Shown in pieces: positions 7,266-20,777 of a stretch of 64,000 nt of DNA. A program made the position numbers and the translations under genes. Source of the DNA: Luteimonas sp. MC1750 (GTDB taxonomy: Bacteria; Pseudomonadota; Gammaproteobacteria; Xanthomonadales; Xanthomonadaceae); the NCBI RefSeq assembly GCF_016615955.1, contig NZ_CP067113.1, forward strand, positions 1,674,001 through 1,738,000. Direction: 5' to 3'. The notes below the pieces were generated by a model. It saw only the letters and a program-made list of their open reading frames with translations. It had not been told where the DNA came from and searched no databases. Numbering within the stretch: the stretch's first letter is position 1; every line of letters begins with the position of its first letter.

Positions 7266-10200
7266 TCAGCCCGCGCTGGCGAGCTGCGCCAGGCGCCGCA
7301 CCGCGACCGAGGCGGTCGGGTAGTCCAGCGTGGTCTGCGCGGCGAGCTCGGCCAGCATGCCGAGGGTGAAGCGCAGCGCGGCATCGTCGCGACCGATCCA
7401 CTGCGCCACCTTGGCGTCCGCGTCGCGACCCGGCATCGACAGCACCTGCCCGACCAGGGCGCGCTGCTGCGCGGCGAGCTCGTCACGCAGCGCCCCGCGG
7501 GCGACCGCATGCCAGCGCCCGTCGACCGCGAGCTGGTCGATCTGGCGCACCAGCCACGGCAGGTTGAGCGCGTCGGCCAGGCGGAAGTACACCCGCGCCA
7601 CCTCGACCGGCTTGCGCTTGCGCTCGCGCGCCAGCTCGATGATGTCGGGGCTGGCCTCGAGGTACGGCAGGGCCGCCAGCTGGCTGGCCAGCCCGTCCGG
7701 CACGCCCTTGGCGCGCCAGTCGACGAGCGACTGCTCGTAGGCGGGGCGCTGCGCAGCGGTCAGGATGTCCTCGCCGGCATAGATCGCCTGGAAGCCGTCG
7801 TGGTAACGCTCCACCGCGCTGGTGATGGTCGGCAGCGCGCCGGGACGCGCCAGCAGCCAGCGGGTGAAGGAGCGCTGCAGCGCCCAGATCACCTGCAGGG
7901 CGTCGATCTGCACCGACTCGTGCACCTTGCCGTCGAGCGCATCGATCTGCGCCCACAGCGTGCGCGCCTCGATGGTCTCGCGGGTGACCGTGAACGCCTT
8001 GGCCACCTCGGCCGGCGTGCGCCCGCTGTCTTCCTGCATGCGCAGCAGGAAGGTCGCGCCCATGCGGTTGATGGTCGAGTTGGTCACCGCGGTGGCGATG
8101 ATCTCGCGCTTCAGCCGGTGCTGCTCCATCGCCTTGGCGTACTTCGCCTGCAGCGGCTGCGGGAAGTAGCGCTGCAGCTCGCGCGACAGGTAGGGATCCT
8201 CGGGTATGTCCGAGTTGAGCAGCTGCTCGAACGCGACCAGCTTCGAGTACGACAGCAGCACGGCCAGCTCCGGACGCGTCAGGCCCTGCTCGCGCGCCTT
8301 GCGCTCGGCGAGCTCGGCGTCGCTGGGCAGGTACTCGATCTGGCGGTCGAGCAGGCCCTGCGATTCCAGGGTCTGGATGAAGTGCTGCTTGGAGCCCAGC
8401 CGCGACACGCTCATCCGCTCCATCAGGCTGATCGCCTGGTTCTGGCGGTAGTTGTCGTTGAGCACCAGGCCGGCGACCTCGTCGGTCATCGCCTTGAGCA
8501 GCGCATTGCGGTCGGCGAGCTTCAGCTTGCCGGCCTGCACCTGCGCGTTGAGCAGGATCTTGATGTTCACCTCGTGGTCGGAGGTGTCCACGCCGGCGGA
8601 GTTGTCGATGAAGTCGGTGTTGAGCAGGACGCCGGCCTGCGCGGCCTCGATGCGGCCGCACTGGGTCATGCCCAGGTTGCCGCCCTCGCCCACGATGCGG
8701 CAGCGCAGCTCGCCGCCGTTGACGCGGATGGCGTTGTTGGCGCGGTCACCCACGTCGGCGTGGGTTTCGCCCGCGCCCTTGACGTAGGTGCCGATGCCGC
8801 CGTTCCACAGCAGGTCGACCGGCGCCTTCAGCACCGCCGACATCAGCTCGTTCGGGCTCATCGCGGTGGTGCCGTCGGCAAGACCCAGGGCCTCGCGCAT
8901 CTCCGGGGACACCGGGATCGACTTCAGGCTGCGCGCGAACACGCCGCCGCCCTGGCTGATGAGCGACTTGTCGTAGTCGTCCCAGCTCGAGCGCGGCACC
9001 TGGAACAGCCGCTGGCGCTCCCGGTACGAGATCGCCGCGTCCGGATCGGGGTCGACGAAGATGTGGCGGTGGTCCATGGCCGCCACCAGGCGGATGTGCT
9101 TCGACAGCAGCATGCCGTTGCCGAACACGTCGCCGGACATGTCGCCGATGCCGACCGCGGTGAAGTCCTGCTTCTGGCAGTCGATGCCCATCGCGCGGAA
9201 GTGGCGCTTGACCGACTCCCAGGCGCCGCGCGCGGTGATGCCCATGCCCTTGTGGTCATAGCCGACCGAGCCGCCCGAGGCGAAGGCATCGTCGAGCCAG
9301 TAGCCGTACTCGCGGGAGATGCCGTTGGCGATGTCGGAGAAGGTCGCGGTGCCCTTGTCGGCCGCCACCACCATGTAGGGATCCGGATCGTCGTGGCGCA
9401 CCACGTCCTTCGGCGGCACGATGGCGCCGTCGACGGTCAGGTTGTCGGTCAGGTCGAGCAGGCCGCTGATGAAGCGCCTGTAGCAGGCGATGCCCTCGGC
9501 CTGCTGGGCGTCGCGGTCGCCGCCAACCGGCGGACGCTTGACGATGAAGCCGCCCTTGGAGCCGACCGGAACGATCACCGTGTTCTTCACCATCTGCGCC
9601 TTGACCAGGCCCAGCACCTCGGTGCGGAAGTCCTCGCGGCGGTCGGACCAGCGCAGGCCGCCACGCGCCACCGGGCCGAAGCGCAGGTGGGTGCCCTCGA
9701 CGCGCGGACCGCAGACGAAGATCTCGCGGTAGGGACGCGGCTTGGGCAGGTCGGGAACGCGGGCCGAGTCGAACTTGAAGGCGATGTAGTCCTTCGGCCG
9801 TCCCTCGCCGTCGAGCTGGTAATAGTTGTTGCGCAGCGTCGCGTCGATCACGCCGACGTAGCTGCGCACGATGCGGTCCTCGTCGAGGCTGGCCACGCCC
9901 TCCAGCAGCTCGCGGATCCCGGCGTGCGCGACATCGATGGCGGCGCGGCGGGCCTTGTCGGCCACGGCGGGATCGAAGCGCGCCTCGAACAGCTCGACCA
10001 GCTTGGCCGCGAGCTTCGGATTGCGGACCAGGGTCTCCTCGACGTAGGCCTGCGAGAACGGCACGCCGACCTGCAGCAGGTACTTGCAGTAGGCGCGCAG
10101 CATCGACACCTGGCGCCAGCCCAGGCCGGCCGACGCGACCAGCCGGTTGAAGCCGTCGTTCTCGGCGTCGCCGCGCCAGATGCTGGCGAAGCCGTCCTCG

Positions 10201-12134
10201 AAGCGGGCGGCATCGGGCTCGACCCCGCCGGCCACCTCGACCTCGAAGTCCTGGATATAGGCCACGCGCGGCGCGCCGCCGTCGGCCGCCGCGACCTCGA
10301 GCCGGTGCGGATGCTCGGCGATGACCCGCAGGCCCATGTTCTCCATCATCGGCAGCACTTCCGACAGCGCGATGTCGCCGCCGGCCCGGTACAGCTTGAG
10401 GCGCAGCACGCTCTCGCCCGGGCGGTGCAGCACGGCGCGCTGCAGGCTGAGGCGGAGGTCCTCCGGCCCGGTCAGCGCGTCGAGCCGGGCGACGTCGCCG
10501 GCCGCCACGGCCGGGGTCGCGCGTTCGATGTACGGTGCCGGCAGCGCGCGCCCCCAGGTGGACGCCAGCGCCAGGCCGCGCGCCTCGCCCTCGCTTCCGA
10601 TCAGGGCCTCGCGCAGGTCGTCCTGCCAGTTGCGCACGATCGCGGCCAGGCGCGCCTGCAGCGCGGCCTCGTCGACCTCGACCGCCTCGCCGGTGCGCGG
10701 GCGCACCAGCATGTGCAGCTGGGCCAGCGGCGATTCGCCCAGGGTGACATTGGTGTCGACGTGGTCGGCGCCCAGGACCTCCTTGAGCATCGCCTCGACA
10801 CGCAGGCGGACCTCGGTGTTGTAGCGGTCGCGCGGCACGTAGCCGAGCACCGAGTAGAAGCGGCCATAGTGGTCGCGGCGCAGGAAGACGCGGCTGCGCA
10901 CGCGCTCCTGCAGGCCGAGGATGCCGCTGGCCACGCGCTGCAGCTCGCCGCTGGAGGCCTGGAACAGCTCGTCGCGCGGCAGCGATTCGAGGATGTGCTT
11001 GAGCGCCTTGCCGCTGTGGCCGGTGTCGGCCAGGCCGGAGGAGCCCATCACCTGCTCGTAGCGCTCGCGCACGATCGGGATGTCCCAGGGACGGCGGTTG
11101 TAGGCGCTCGAGGTGTAGAGCCCGAGGAAGCGCTTCTCGGTGACCGCGCGGGTGCCCTTGGCGTCGAAGCCGAGCAGGCCGATGTAGTCCATGTAGCCGG
11201 GACGGTGGATGGTGGACCGCGCGTTGGTCTTGGTCAGGATCAGCGGCTCGATGGTGCGCTCGGTGCGCTGCGCGCCCACGGTGCTGAGCAGGCGCGGCTT
11301 GCCGACGTCGCGGCAGCGCAGCAGGCCCAGGCCGCTGCCTTCGACCGCCTGCAGCACGTCGTCGCGGCCCTTCCTGACCACCTCGTACTCGCGGTAGCCG
11401 AAGAAGGTGAAGTGGTTGTCGGCGGCCCAGCGCAGGAAGGCCTGGATTTCCGCGCGCTCGGCCTCGGAAACCGGCAGCGCCGCGCCCGACAGGCCCTCGG
11501 CGACCTCTTCCATGCGCGTGCGCATCGCCTGCCAGTCGCCCACGATCAGGCGCACGTCCTCGAGCACGCCGCGCACCGCGGCCTCGACGCGCGCGCAGCC
11601 TTCGGGCGTCTGGCGGTCGATCTCCAGGTGCATCAGCGATTCGGGCGTGCCCTGGCCGACGCCGGTCAGCTTGCCGGCGCGGTCGCGCCCGAGCTGCACC
11701 ACCGGGTGACCGAGCACGTGCACGCCGATCCCGAGTTCGGACAGCGCCATGGTCACCGAGTCGACGAGGAACGGCATGTCGTCGTTGGCGATCTGCAGCA
11801 CCGTGTGCTGGGTCTCCCAGCCGTGCGAGGCCAGGGTCGGATTGAACAGGCGCACGCTGGCGCTGCCGGCCTTGCGCTTGCCGATCGAGGCGAGGAAGTC
11901 GGTCGAGAGCGCGGCCCAGCCGTCAGCCTCGTGGAGGCTGATCTCGTCCTCGCCCATGCGCTGGTAGAAGGCCGCGGCAAAGGTGGCGGCGTCGTCGCCA
12001 CCGGACTTGCCCGCGCGCTTGCGCACGGCGGCCAGCACGGGTTCGAGCAACCGGCTGTCGCGCGCCGCCGCGCGGCGGTCGCCGGTGGTGGCTTTTGCGG
12101 GGCGGGCAGGAGCCTTCTTCGATGCAGTACTCAT
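7266..12134 (-). CDS. NAD-specific glutamate dehydrogenase, large (GDH-180) type
   Basis: Oxidative deamination of glutamate to 2-oxoglutarate with NAD, a catabolic link between amino acids and the TCA cycle. The 1622 residues match the large bacterial NAD-GDH class (about 1600-1650). A long N-terminal regulatory region precedes the catalytic core. The core contains LRFGPVARGGLRWSDRREDF and then PVGSKGGFIVKRPP, with the substrate-binding lysines. Further on are the nucleotide-fold region GIGDMSGDVFGNGM and the helical C-terminal domain. The start is placed at 12134 (MSTASKK); a frame open to 12179 adds 15 residues with no family support, and neither start has a strong ribosome site. The gene lies downstream of the acyl-CoA dehydrogenase on the same strand, separated by 161 bases without a gene. 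Confidence 0.95.
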   Translation of the reverse strand: MSTASKKAPARPAKATTGDRRAAARDSRLLEPVLAAVRKRAGKSGGDDAATFAAAFYQRMGEDEISLHEADGWAALSTDFLASIGKRKAGSASVRLFNPTLASHGWETQHTVLQIANDDMPFLVDSVTMALSELGIGVHVLGHPVVQLGRDRAGKLTGVGQGTPESLMHLEIDRQTPEGCARVEAAVRGVLEDVRLIVGDWQAMRTRMEEVAEGLSGAALPVSEAERAEIQAFLRWAADNHFTFFGYREYEVVRKGRDDVLQAVEGSGLGLLRCRDVGKPRLLSTVGAQRTERTIEPLILTKTNARSTIHRPGYMDYIGLLGFDAKGTRAVTEKRFLGLYTSSAYNRRPWDIPIVRERYEQVMGSSGLADTGHSGKALKHILESLPRDELFQASSGELQRVASGILGLQERVRSRVFLRRDHYGRFYSVLGYVPRDRYNTEVRLRVEAMLKEVLGADHVDTNVTLGESPLAQLHMLVRPRTGEAVEVDEAALQARLAAIVRNWQDDLREALIGSEGEARGLALASTWGRALPAPYIERATPAVAAGDVARLDALTGPEDLRLSLQRAVLHRPGESVLRLKLYRAGGDIALSEVLPMMENMGLRVIAEHPHRLEVAAADGGAPRVAYIQDFEVEVAGGVEPDAARFEDGFASIWRGDAENDGFNRLVASAGLGWRQVSMLRAYCKYLLQVGVPFSQAYVEETLVRNPKLAAKLVELFEARFDPAVADKARRAAIDVAHAGIRELLEGVASLDEDRIVRSYVGVIDATLRNNYYQLDGEGRPKDYIAFKFDSARVPDLPKPRPYREIFVCGPRVEGTHLRFGPVARGGLRWSDRREDFRTEVLGLVKAQMVKNTVIVPVGSKGGFIVKRPPVGGDRDAQQAEGIACYRRFISGLLDLTDNLTVDGAIVPPKDVVRHDDPDPYMVVAADKGTATFSDIANGISREYGYWLDDAFASGGSVGYDHKGMGITARGAWESVKRHFRAMGIDCQKQDFTAVGIGDMSGDVFGNGMLLSKHIRLVAAMDHRHIFVDPDPDAAISYRERQRLFQVPRSSWDDYDKSLISQGGGVFARSLKSIPVSPEMREALGLADGTTAMSPNELMSAVLKAPVDLLWNGGIGTYVKGAGETHADVGDRANNAIRVNGGELRCRIVGEGGNLGMTQCGRIEAAQAGVLLNTDFIDNSAGVDTSDHEVNIKILLNAQVQAGKLKLADRNALLKAMTDEVAGLVLNDNYRQNQAISLMERMSVSRLGSKQHFIQTLESQGLLDRQIEYLPSDAELAERKAREQGLTRPELAVLLSYSKLVAFEQLLNSDIPEDPYLSRELQRYFPQPLQAKYAKAMEQHRLKREIIATAVTNSTINRMGATFLLRMQEDSGRTPAEVAKAFTVTRETIEARTLWAQIDALDGKVHESVQIDALQVIWALQRSFTRWLLARPGALPTITSAVERYHDGFQAIYAGEDILTAAQRPAYEQSLVDWRAKGVPDGLASQLAALPYLEASPDIIELARERKRKPVEVARVYFRLADALNLPWLVRQIDQLAVDGRWHAVARGALRDELAAQQRALVGQVLSMPGRDADAKVAQWIGRDDAALRFTLGMLAELAAQTTLDYPTASVAVRRLAQLASAG

Positions 12135-12295
12135 GTCGGTATCCGGATGCAATGAGGCCCGCGCACAGGCACGGGCCAAGGGAGTCGGTTCGTCAGGAAC
12201 GGCGTCGCGCCGCCGCGCCGCGGCCCGGGATCGGGATCGGCACGGGACGCGGGCAATGGCAGGGTTTGCGCACGGGCTGCACGGTCGTCGATGCG

Positions 12296-13444
<1,149 letters not shown>

Positions 13445-13596
13445 GCGCTGCTCCTGTATGCGCCGCGCCTGCGACGGCCTGAAAACAAGAGCGCCATTCT
13501 AGCCTGCCCGCCGTCCGGCATCGACACTCGGCGGGCGCCGGGGCGCCGCGGGCAGCCGCGCGCGGCCTTGACCGGGCGCGGACGGCGTTGAACAAT

Positions 13597-13627
13597 GCAT
13601 CGCTATATCGCGATGCGAAGATATATC
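13597..13627 (+). promoter_or_regulatory. Overlapping inverted repeats just before the ArsR-methyltransferase start
   Basis: An AT-rich island in very GC-rich sequence, ending 1 base before the ATG at 13629. It holds TATATC (13604-13609) and GATATA (13620-13625) as a perfect inverted repeat with a 10-base gap. It also holds GCATCGC (13597-13603) and GCGATGC (13610-13616) as a second overlapping inverted repeat. The position covering the ribosome site is ideal for autoregulation by the dimeric ArsR-type protein encoded next. SahR-type regulators of methionine metabolism are ArsR proteins, some with a methyltransferase domain; that this is such a site is inference. Confidence 0.6.
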
Positions 13628-13628
13628 A

Positions 13629-14558
13629 ATGGATCTCGAAGCCTGGTCGAGTCACCTCAAGGTGCTTGCCGACGCCACCCGGGTGCGCCTGCTGGCGCTG
13701 CTCGACGGCGAAGAACTCACGGTCGCCGAGCTGTCGGCGATCACCCGGCTGGCCCAGCCGCGCGTGTCCACCCACCTGGCGCGGCTGAAGGACGCCGGGC
13801 TGGTGCGTGACCGGCGCGCCGGCGTCTCGGCCTATTACCGCTTCGACGAGGACCGCCTGGATCCGGCGCAGCGTGCGCTGTGGCAGACCCTCCGCGAAGG
13901 CAGCGACGACCCGCTGCTGCGCCAGGATGCCGAGCGCGTCGCCGGCGTGCTCGCGATGCGCGCCGCCGACCAGAACTGGGCCGACTCGGTGGCCGGCGAC
14001 ATGGAGCGCCACTACTCGCCCGGCCGCACGTGGGAAGCGATGGCGCGTTCGGCACTGCCGCTGCTCGAGACCGGCGATGTGCTCGACATCGCGTCCGGCG
14101 ACGGCGTGCTGGCCGAGCTGCTCGCCCCGCATGCGCAGCGCTACGTCTGCATCGACGCCAGCCCGCGCGTGGTGGCCGCCGCGCAGGAGCGGCTGAAGCG
14201 CTACCGCAACGTCGAGGTGCGCGAGGCCGACATGCATGCCCTGCCCTTCGACGACGGCAGCTTCGACCTGGTGGTGCTGATGCATGCGCTGACCTACGCG
14301 GCCAAGCCGGCGCTCTCGGTCACCGAGGCGGCGCGCGTGCTGCGGCCCGGCGGCCGCCTGCTGCTCACCAGCCTCGCCCGCCACGGTCACCGCGCCGCGG
14401 TTGAGGCCTTCGGCCACGTCAACCTGGGCTTCACCGACAAGGAGCTGCGGCGCTTCGTCGACAAGGCCGGCCTCGCGCTGCAGTCCTGCGAGACGGTCAC
14501 CCGCGAGAAACGCCCGCCGCATTTCGAAGTCGTCTCCCTGATCGCGGGCAAGCCATGA
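13629..14558 (+). CDS. ArsR-family regulator fused to a SAM-dependent methyltransferase-like domain
   Basis: A 309-residue two-domain protein. Residues about 1-95 form a winged helix of the ArsR type ([19 protein letters not shown], then [21 protein letters not shown]). They lack the classic CVC metal-binding motif. Residues about 130-300 are a class I methyltransferase fold with motif [15 protein letters not shown], then [18 protein letters not shown] and [11 protein letters not shown]. The likely role is repressor or sensor of methionine-cycle genes, with SAM or S-adenosylhomocysteine bound by the methyltransferase-like domain, as described for SahR-type regulators. Catalytic methylation is unproven. 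Its stop overlaps the start of metH part 1 in ATGA, so regulator and target are coupled. Confidence 0.85.
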   Translation: MDLEAWSSHLKVLADATRVRLLALLDGEELTVAELSAITRLAQPRVSTHLARLKDAGLVRDRRAGVSAYYRFDEDRLDPAQRALWQTLREGSDDPLLRQDAERVAGVLAMRAADQNWADSVAGDMERHYSPGRTWEAMARSALPLLETGDVLDIASGDGVLAELLAPHAQRYVCIDASPRVVAAAQERLKRYRNVEVREADMHALPFDDGSFDLVVLMHALTYAAKPALSVTEAARVLRPGGRLLLTSLARHGHRAAVEAFGHVNLGFTDKELRRFVDKAGLALQSCETVTREKRPPHFEVVSLIAGKP

Positions 14559-15628
14559 TCCGCCTTCCCTGGCTCCATCACGACCGCGTGGCGCGTCTCG
14601 AGGCCGCGCTGGCCGAGCGCATCCTGGTCATCGACGGCGCGATGGGCACGATGATCCAGCGCCACCGCCTGGAGGAAGCCGACTACCGCGGCGAACGCTT
14701 CGCCGGGGGCTTCGACAGCCTGCAGCCGGGTGCCGCCGCGTCGCATGACCTCAAGGGCAACAACGACCTGCTCACCCTGACCCGCCCCGACGTCATCGCC
14801 GGCGTGCACGAGGCCTACCTCGCGGCCGGCGCCGACATCCTTGAAACCAATACCTTCAACGCCACCGCCGTCAGCCAGGCCGATTACCGCCTGCCGCACC
14901 TGGTGCGCGAACTGAACCTGGAAGGCGCGCGCCTGGCACGCGGGTGCTGCGATGCCGCCGAGGCCCTTGCGCCGCACCGTCCGCGCTTCGTCGCGGGCGT
15001 GATCGGGCCCACCAGCCGCACCGCGTCGATCAGCCCCGACGTCAGCGATCCCGGCTACCGCAACACCAGCTTCGACGCCCTGCGCGACGACTATCGCGTG
15101 GCGATCGACGGGTTGATCGATGGCGGCGCCGACATCCTCATGGTCGAGACGATCTTCGACACGCTCAACGCCAAGGCCGCGCTGTACGCGATCGAAGAGG
15201 CATTCGAGGGGCGCGGCGCGCGCCTGCCGGTGATGATCTCCGGGACCATCACCGATGCCTCGGGCCGCACGCTGTCCGGCCAGACCGCGGAGGCCTTCTG
15301 GATCTCGGTGTCGCACGCCCGCCCGCTGTCGGTCGGGCTGAACTGCGCGCTGGGGGCGAAGGAGCTGCGTCCGCACGTCGAGACCCTGGCGCGCGTCGCC
15401 GATTGCCCGGTCAGCGCCCATCCGAATGCCGGGCTGCCCAACGCCTTCGCCGAATACGACGAGACCCCGGAGGAGATGGCCGACACCCTGCAGGAGTTCG
15501 CCCGCTCCGGCCTGCTCAACCTGGTCGGCGGCTGCTGCGGAACCACGCCGGAGCACATCGCGGCCATCGCCGACGCCGTGCACGGCATCCCTCCGCGGGT
15601 GCCGGCTTCGTGGGGGGCTGGGGCGTGA
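14555..15628 (+). CDS. metH: Methionine synthase part 1: homocysteine-binding (Hcy) subunit
   Basis: Carries the zinc-dependent homocysteine S-methyltransferase module that in E. coli is the N-terminal domain of MetH. The 357 residues begin with [15 protein letters not shown], the start of the Hcy barrel. The zinc ligands are C264 in [10 protein letters not shown] and C327/C328 in [10 protein letters not shown]. The protein ends just after the Hcy domain with a short Ala/Gly tail, so it is a complete module and not a truncation. The folate, cobalamin and activation domains are in the next gene, 26 bases downstream. Translation is coupled to the regulator by ATGA. Confidence 0.92.
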   Translation: MIRLPWLHHDRVARLEAALAERILVIDGAMGTMIQRHRLEEADYRGERFAGGFDSLQPGAAASHDLKGNNDLLTLTRPDVIAGVHEAYLAAGADILETNTFNATAVSQADYRLPHLVRELNLEGARLARGCCDAAEALAPHRPRFVAGVIGPTSRTASISPDVSDPGYRNTSFDALRDDYRVAIDGLIDGGADILMVETIFDTLNAKAALYAIEEAFEGRGARLPVMISGTITDASGRTLSGQTAEAFWISVSHARPLSVGLNCALGAKELRPHVETLARVADCPVSAHPNAGLPNAFAEYDETPEEMADTLQEFARSGLLNLVGGCCGTTPEHIAAIADAVHGIPPRVPASWGAGA

Positions 15629-15654
15629 GTGCTGTCCTTCCCCGAGGTCCCGCG

Positions 15655-18342
<2,688 letters not shown>

Positions 18343-18361
18343 GCACGGCACCGGCACGTCG

Positions 18362-19570
18362 ATGATCGAGCACGCCCGCATCGCGGCGGCGGCACCGGTG
18401 GTGCGGCTGTCGAGCTTCTACTTCACCTACTACGCGGCGCTGGGCGCGTTCACGCCCTACTGGGCGATGCACCTGCAGTCGCGCGGCATGGGCATCACCG
18501 CGATCAGCGTGATGATGAGCCTGTGGTATGCGACGCGCGTGGTCGCACCGACCGCGTGGGCGACGATCGCGGCGGCCTCGCCGCGGCCGATCCGCTGGCT
18601 GCGCATCGGCTGCGTGCTGACGGTGGCGAGCTTCGCCTGCTTCCTGCCGGAGCAGCCGGAGTGGACGCTGTTCGCGGCGATGATCGCCTTCTGCTTCTTC
18701 TACAACGCGGTGATGCCGCAGTTCGAGGCGATCACGCTCGGCCACCTCGGCGCCGACGCGCACCGCTACGGCGCGATCCGGGTCTGGGGCTCGATCGGCT
18801 TCATCCTGGTCACGACCGGCTTCGGCTGGCTGATCGAACGCCACGGCGCCGGCATCCTGCCCTGGGCGATGCTGCCACTGTTCGCGCTGATGGCGGTGAG
18901 CGCCTTCGCCAACCGCGACGCCGGACACGTGGGGCCGCGCGGCAAGGCCGGCGCCGGCTTCTGGACGATCGTGCGGCAGCCGCGGGTCGCCGCGTTCCTG
19001 GTCGCGGCCTTCCTCGAACAGCTGTCCTTCGGCCCCTACTACACCTTCTTCTCGGTCTACATGGACGGCCTCGGCTATTCGACCTCGACCCTGGGTCTGC
19101 TGTGGACGGTGGGCGTGGTGTTCGAGGTCGCGGTGTTCTTCACCATCTCGCGGATCTTCCGCCGCTGGGACCCGAGCTGGCTGCTGCTGGTGTCGATGGC
19201 CAGCGCGGTGCTGCGCTGGTGGGCCACCGCGCTCTGGCCGGAAAACATGCCGGTCATGCTGGTGGCCCAGGCCACCCATGCGCTGAGCTTCGCCGCCTTC
19301 TTCGCCGCGGCCATGCAGCTCCTCGCCCGGCACTTCCCGGGCCCGCTCAACGGCCACGCGCAGGGCCTGTTCTACGGCTTCTCCTCCGGCCTCGGCGGCG
19401 TCCTCGGCGCCCTGATCGCCGGCCAGCTCTGGCCCTTGGGCGACGGTCGCGCCGCCTTCCTCGCCGCCGGCGCCTTCGCCCTCCTCGGCTGCCTCATCAC
19501 CTGGACCTGGGTGGTGCCGCGTCGGCGCACTGGCGGGGACGGAAGCCTGGCCACGGATAGCCGCGGATAA
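18362..19570 (+). CDS. MFS permease (MFS_1-like, HcaT/LacY-type)
   Basis: Inner-membrane transporter of 402 residues with about 12 predicted membrane segments. The N-terminus SSFYFTYYAALGAFTPYW and the loop YGAIRVWGSIGFILV resemble the group containing 3-phenylpropionate and nucleoside permeases. The substrate is unknown. It starts 19 bases after metH part 2, which could place a methionine-cycle-related solute among the candidates, but there is no direct evidence. The final codons run into CCACGGATAGCCGCGGATAA, a fragment resembling the intergenic repeat that begins 30 bases later, so the C-terminal few residues may be repeat-derived. Confidence 0.85.
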   Translation: MIEHARIAAAAPVVRLSSFYFTYYAALGAFTPYWAMHLQSRGMGITAISVMMSLWYATRVVAPTAWATIAAASPRPIRWLRIGCVLTVASFACFLPEQPEWTLFAAMIAFCFFYNAVMPQFEAITLGHLGADAHRYGAIRVWGSIGFILVTTGFGWLIERHGAGILPWAMLPLFALMAVSAFANRDAGHVGPRGKAGAGFWTIVRQPRVAAFLVAAFLEQLSFGPYYTFFSVYMDGLGYSTSTLGLLWTVGVVFEVAVFFTISRIFRRWDPSWLLLVSMASAVLRWWATALWPENMPVMLVAQATHALSFAAFFAAAMQLLARHFPGPLNGHAQGLFYGFSSGLGGVLGALIAGQLWPLGDGRAAFLAAGAFALLGCLITWTWVVPRRRTGGDGSLATDSRG

Positions 19571-19599
19571 GGCGACTGGCGGGAAAAAGCAGGAGCATT

Positions 19600-19816
19600 T
19601 TTTTTGCCACGGATGACGCGGATCACGCGGATTTACGCAGATCTGGCCGAGGCAAGAGTGAAGCTTTCTTTGATCAGGGTGTTGCCGCGGTTCCTTTCGG
19701 CGCGCACAAGAGGTCGCGTGGGCAGCCTGGACCTGACGACGACGGGGTCACCCCGCCTCAAAGCTCCTGCCCTATCCGCGCGAATCCGCGTGATCCGCGT
19801 CATCCGCGGCAAAAAA
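19600..19816. repeat. 217-bp element with 43-bp terminal inverted repeats
   Basis: The left arm 19600-19642 begins TTTTTTGCCACGGATGACG. The right arm 19774-19816 is its inverse complement with 4 mismatches in 43 and ends in six A. Each arm is itself built of short repeats around ACGCGGAT. The 131-base centre (19643-19773) has no gene I recognise. T-runs at the outer left edge and A-runs at the outer right edge allow a long hairpin. It looks like a non-autonomous, MITE-like or palindromic intergenic repeat lying between convergent genes (MFS permease and DUF2058). Short frames running through it are repeat-derived. Confidence 0.7.
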
Positions 19817-19829
19817 GCTTTCGACTCCC

Positions 19830-20552
19830 TCACCAGACAAGATCGTCCGGCACCTGGTATTTCGGGTCGGAGTACGGGTCGTCGCCGGGCGCGGCGTTCG
19901 GGTCGATCGTCAGGGCGACGGAGGCGGGGAAGATGGATTCGGCTTCCGCCAGGGTGTCGGCGGTCACGAGGAGATAGCGGCCGTTGAGCTGGACCACGCC
20001 GAGCTCGCCGGCGTTGAGGGCGCGCAGCTGGTCGGCGGTCACGTGCACGCGCTTGATCCTGCCGCCGTATTCGAAGTGGCGGACGTGGTCGGCGTCGGTG
20101 GCGTTCAGGGCCTTGCCTTCCAGCATCGTGGCCAGCCTGGTCTGGGCTTCGCGGCGCAGGCGTGCGGCTTCCTGCTTCGCCCGCTCGGCCTCGATGCGCT
20201 CGTCCTTTTCGCGCTGGGCGCGGATCGCGTAGGCCTTGGCGAGATCGATGTCGCCCGTCGGGCGCGGGGCGCGGGCACGCCTGGCCGCACCCTTCGACGG
20301 TGCCTGGCCCTGCGGCGCGGCTGCGCCCGGCGAGCCGCGCTGCGCTGTCGCAGCGCCTCGGCCGTCGCGGGGCGGCTGGCCTTCGCGGCGACGATCGACC
20401 TGGCCCGGTCGCGCGCCCTTGCCGCCACGCGGGTTGCCCGCGCGCTGCTGTCCGCCCTCGCCGTCCTGGCGTCGGGGTCCCTTCGGCTTGTCTGCCACCG
20501 GCGCCGGCTTGAAGCCGAGTCCCAGCAGCTGGTCGCGCAACGTATCGCTCAT
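19830..20552 (-). CDS. DUF2058 (YaiL-like) protein
   Basis: A 240-residue basic protein. Residues 1-15 (MSDTLRDQLLGLGFK) and residues about 100-240 match DUF2058: AKAYAIRAQREKDERIEAER, then HFEYGGRIKRVHVTADQ and LVTADTLAEAESIF. Residues about 18-98 are a Gly/Arg/Pro/Gln-rich, probably disordered insertion. The family is annotated as nucleoprotein/polynucleotide-associated, but its function is not established. It lies 6 bases downstream of slyX, in the order ugd-slyX-DUF2058 with tight spacing, and is the last gene before the inverted-repeat element. Confidence 0.85.
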   Translation of the reverse strand: MSDTLRDQLLGLGFKPAPVADKPKGPRRQDGEGGQQRAGNPRGGKGARPGQVDRRREGQPPRDGRGAATAQRGSPGAAAPQGQAPSKGAARRARAPRPTGDIDLAKAYAIRAQREKDERIEAERAKQEAARLRREAQTRLATMLEGKALNATDADHVRHFEYGGRIKRVHVTADQLRALNAGELGVVQLNGRYLLVTADTLAEAESIFPASVALTIDPNAAPGDDPYSDPKYQVPDDLVW

Positions 20553-20558
20553 CGGTCT

Positions 20559-20777
20559 TCAGTAATGCGGCGGTGGGGGTTCGTCGGCGGGATCGCCGGT
20601 GACGCCGGGGCGGCTGGACTGCAGTTCGTCCAGGGCGCGCCGCAGCAGGACGTCGTTGCGCGACAGCTCCAGCCGCGCCTCGGCCAGGGCATCGCTCAGC
20701 TCGGCCATGGCCTGCTCCTGGAAGGCGAGCCGGGTCTCCAGCTCGACCACGCGCGCCTCGATGCCGGTCGCGCTCAT
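20559..20777 (-). CDS. slyX: SlyX family protein
   Basis: A 72-residue coiled-coil protein of unknown molecular role. Residues 6-50 are a heptad-rich helix ([20 protein letters not shown]), and the C-terminus ends in PPPPHY, the conserved SlyX tail. The ATG at 20775-20777 overlaps the ugd stop in ATGA, so the short form is preferred over upstream in-frame starts that would lie inside ugd. It is co-directional with ugd and DUF2058. Confidence 0.85.
   Translation of the reverse strand: MSATGIEARVVELETRLAFQEQAMAELSDALAEARLELSRNDVLLRRALDELQSSRPGVTGDPADEPPPPHY

Noticed and set aside
7509..12155. A 1548-residue open frame on the plus strand
   Set aside because: It is exactly antisense to the NAD-glutamate dehydrogenase gene, is rich in Arg/His/Gln/Ala/Val in the manner of GC-rich shadow frames, and shows no domain.
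19604..19987. A 127-residue plus-strand frame beginning MPRMTRITRIYADL
   Set aside because: Both ends are translations of the 43-bp inverted repeat; the rest is antisense to DUF2058.
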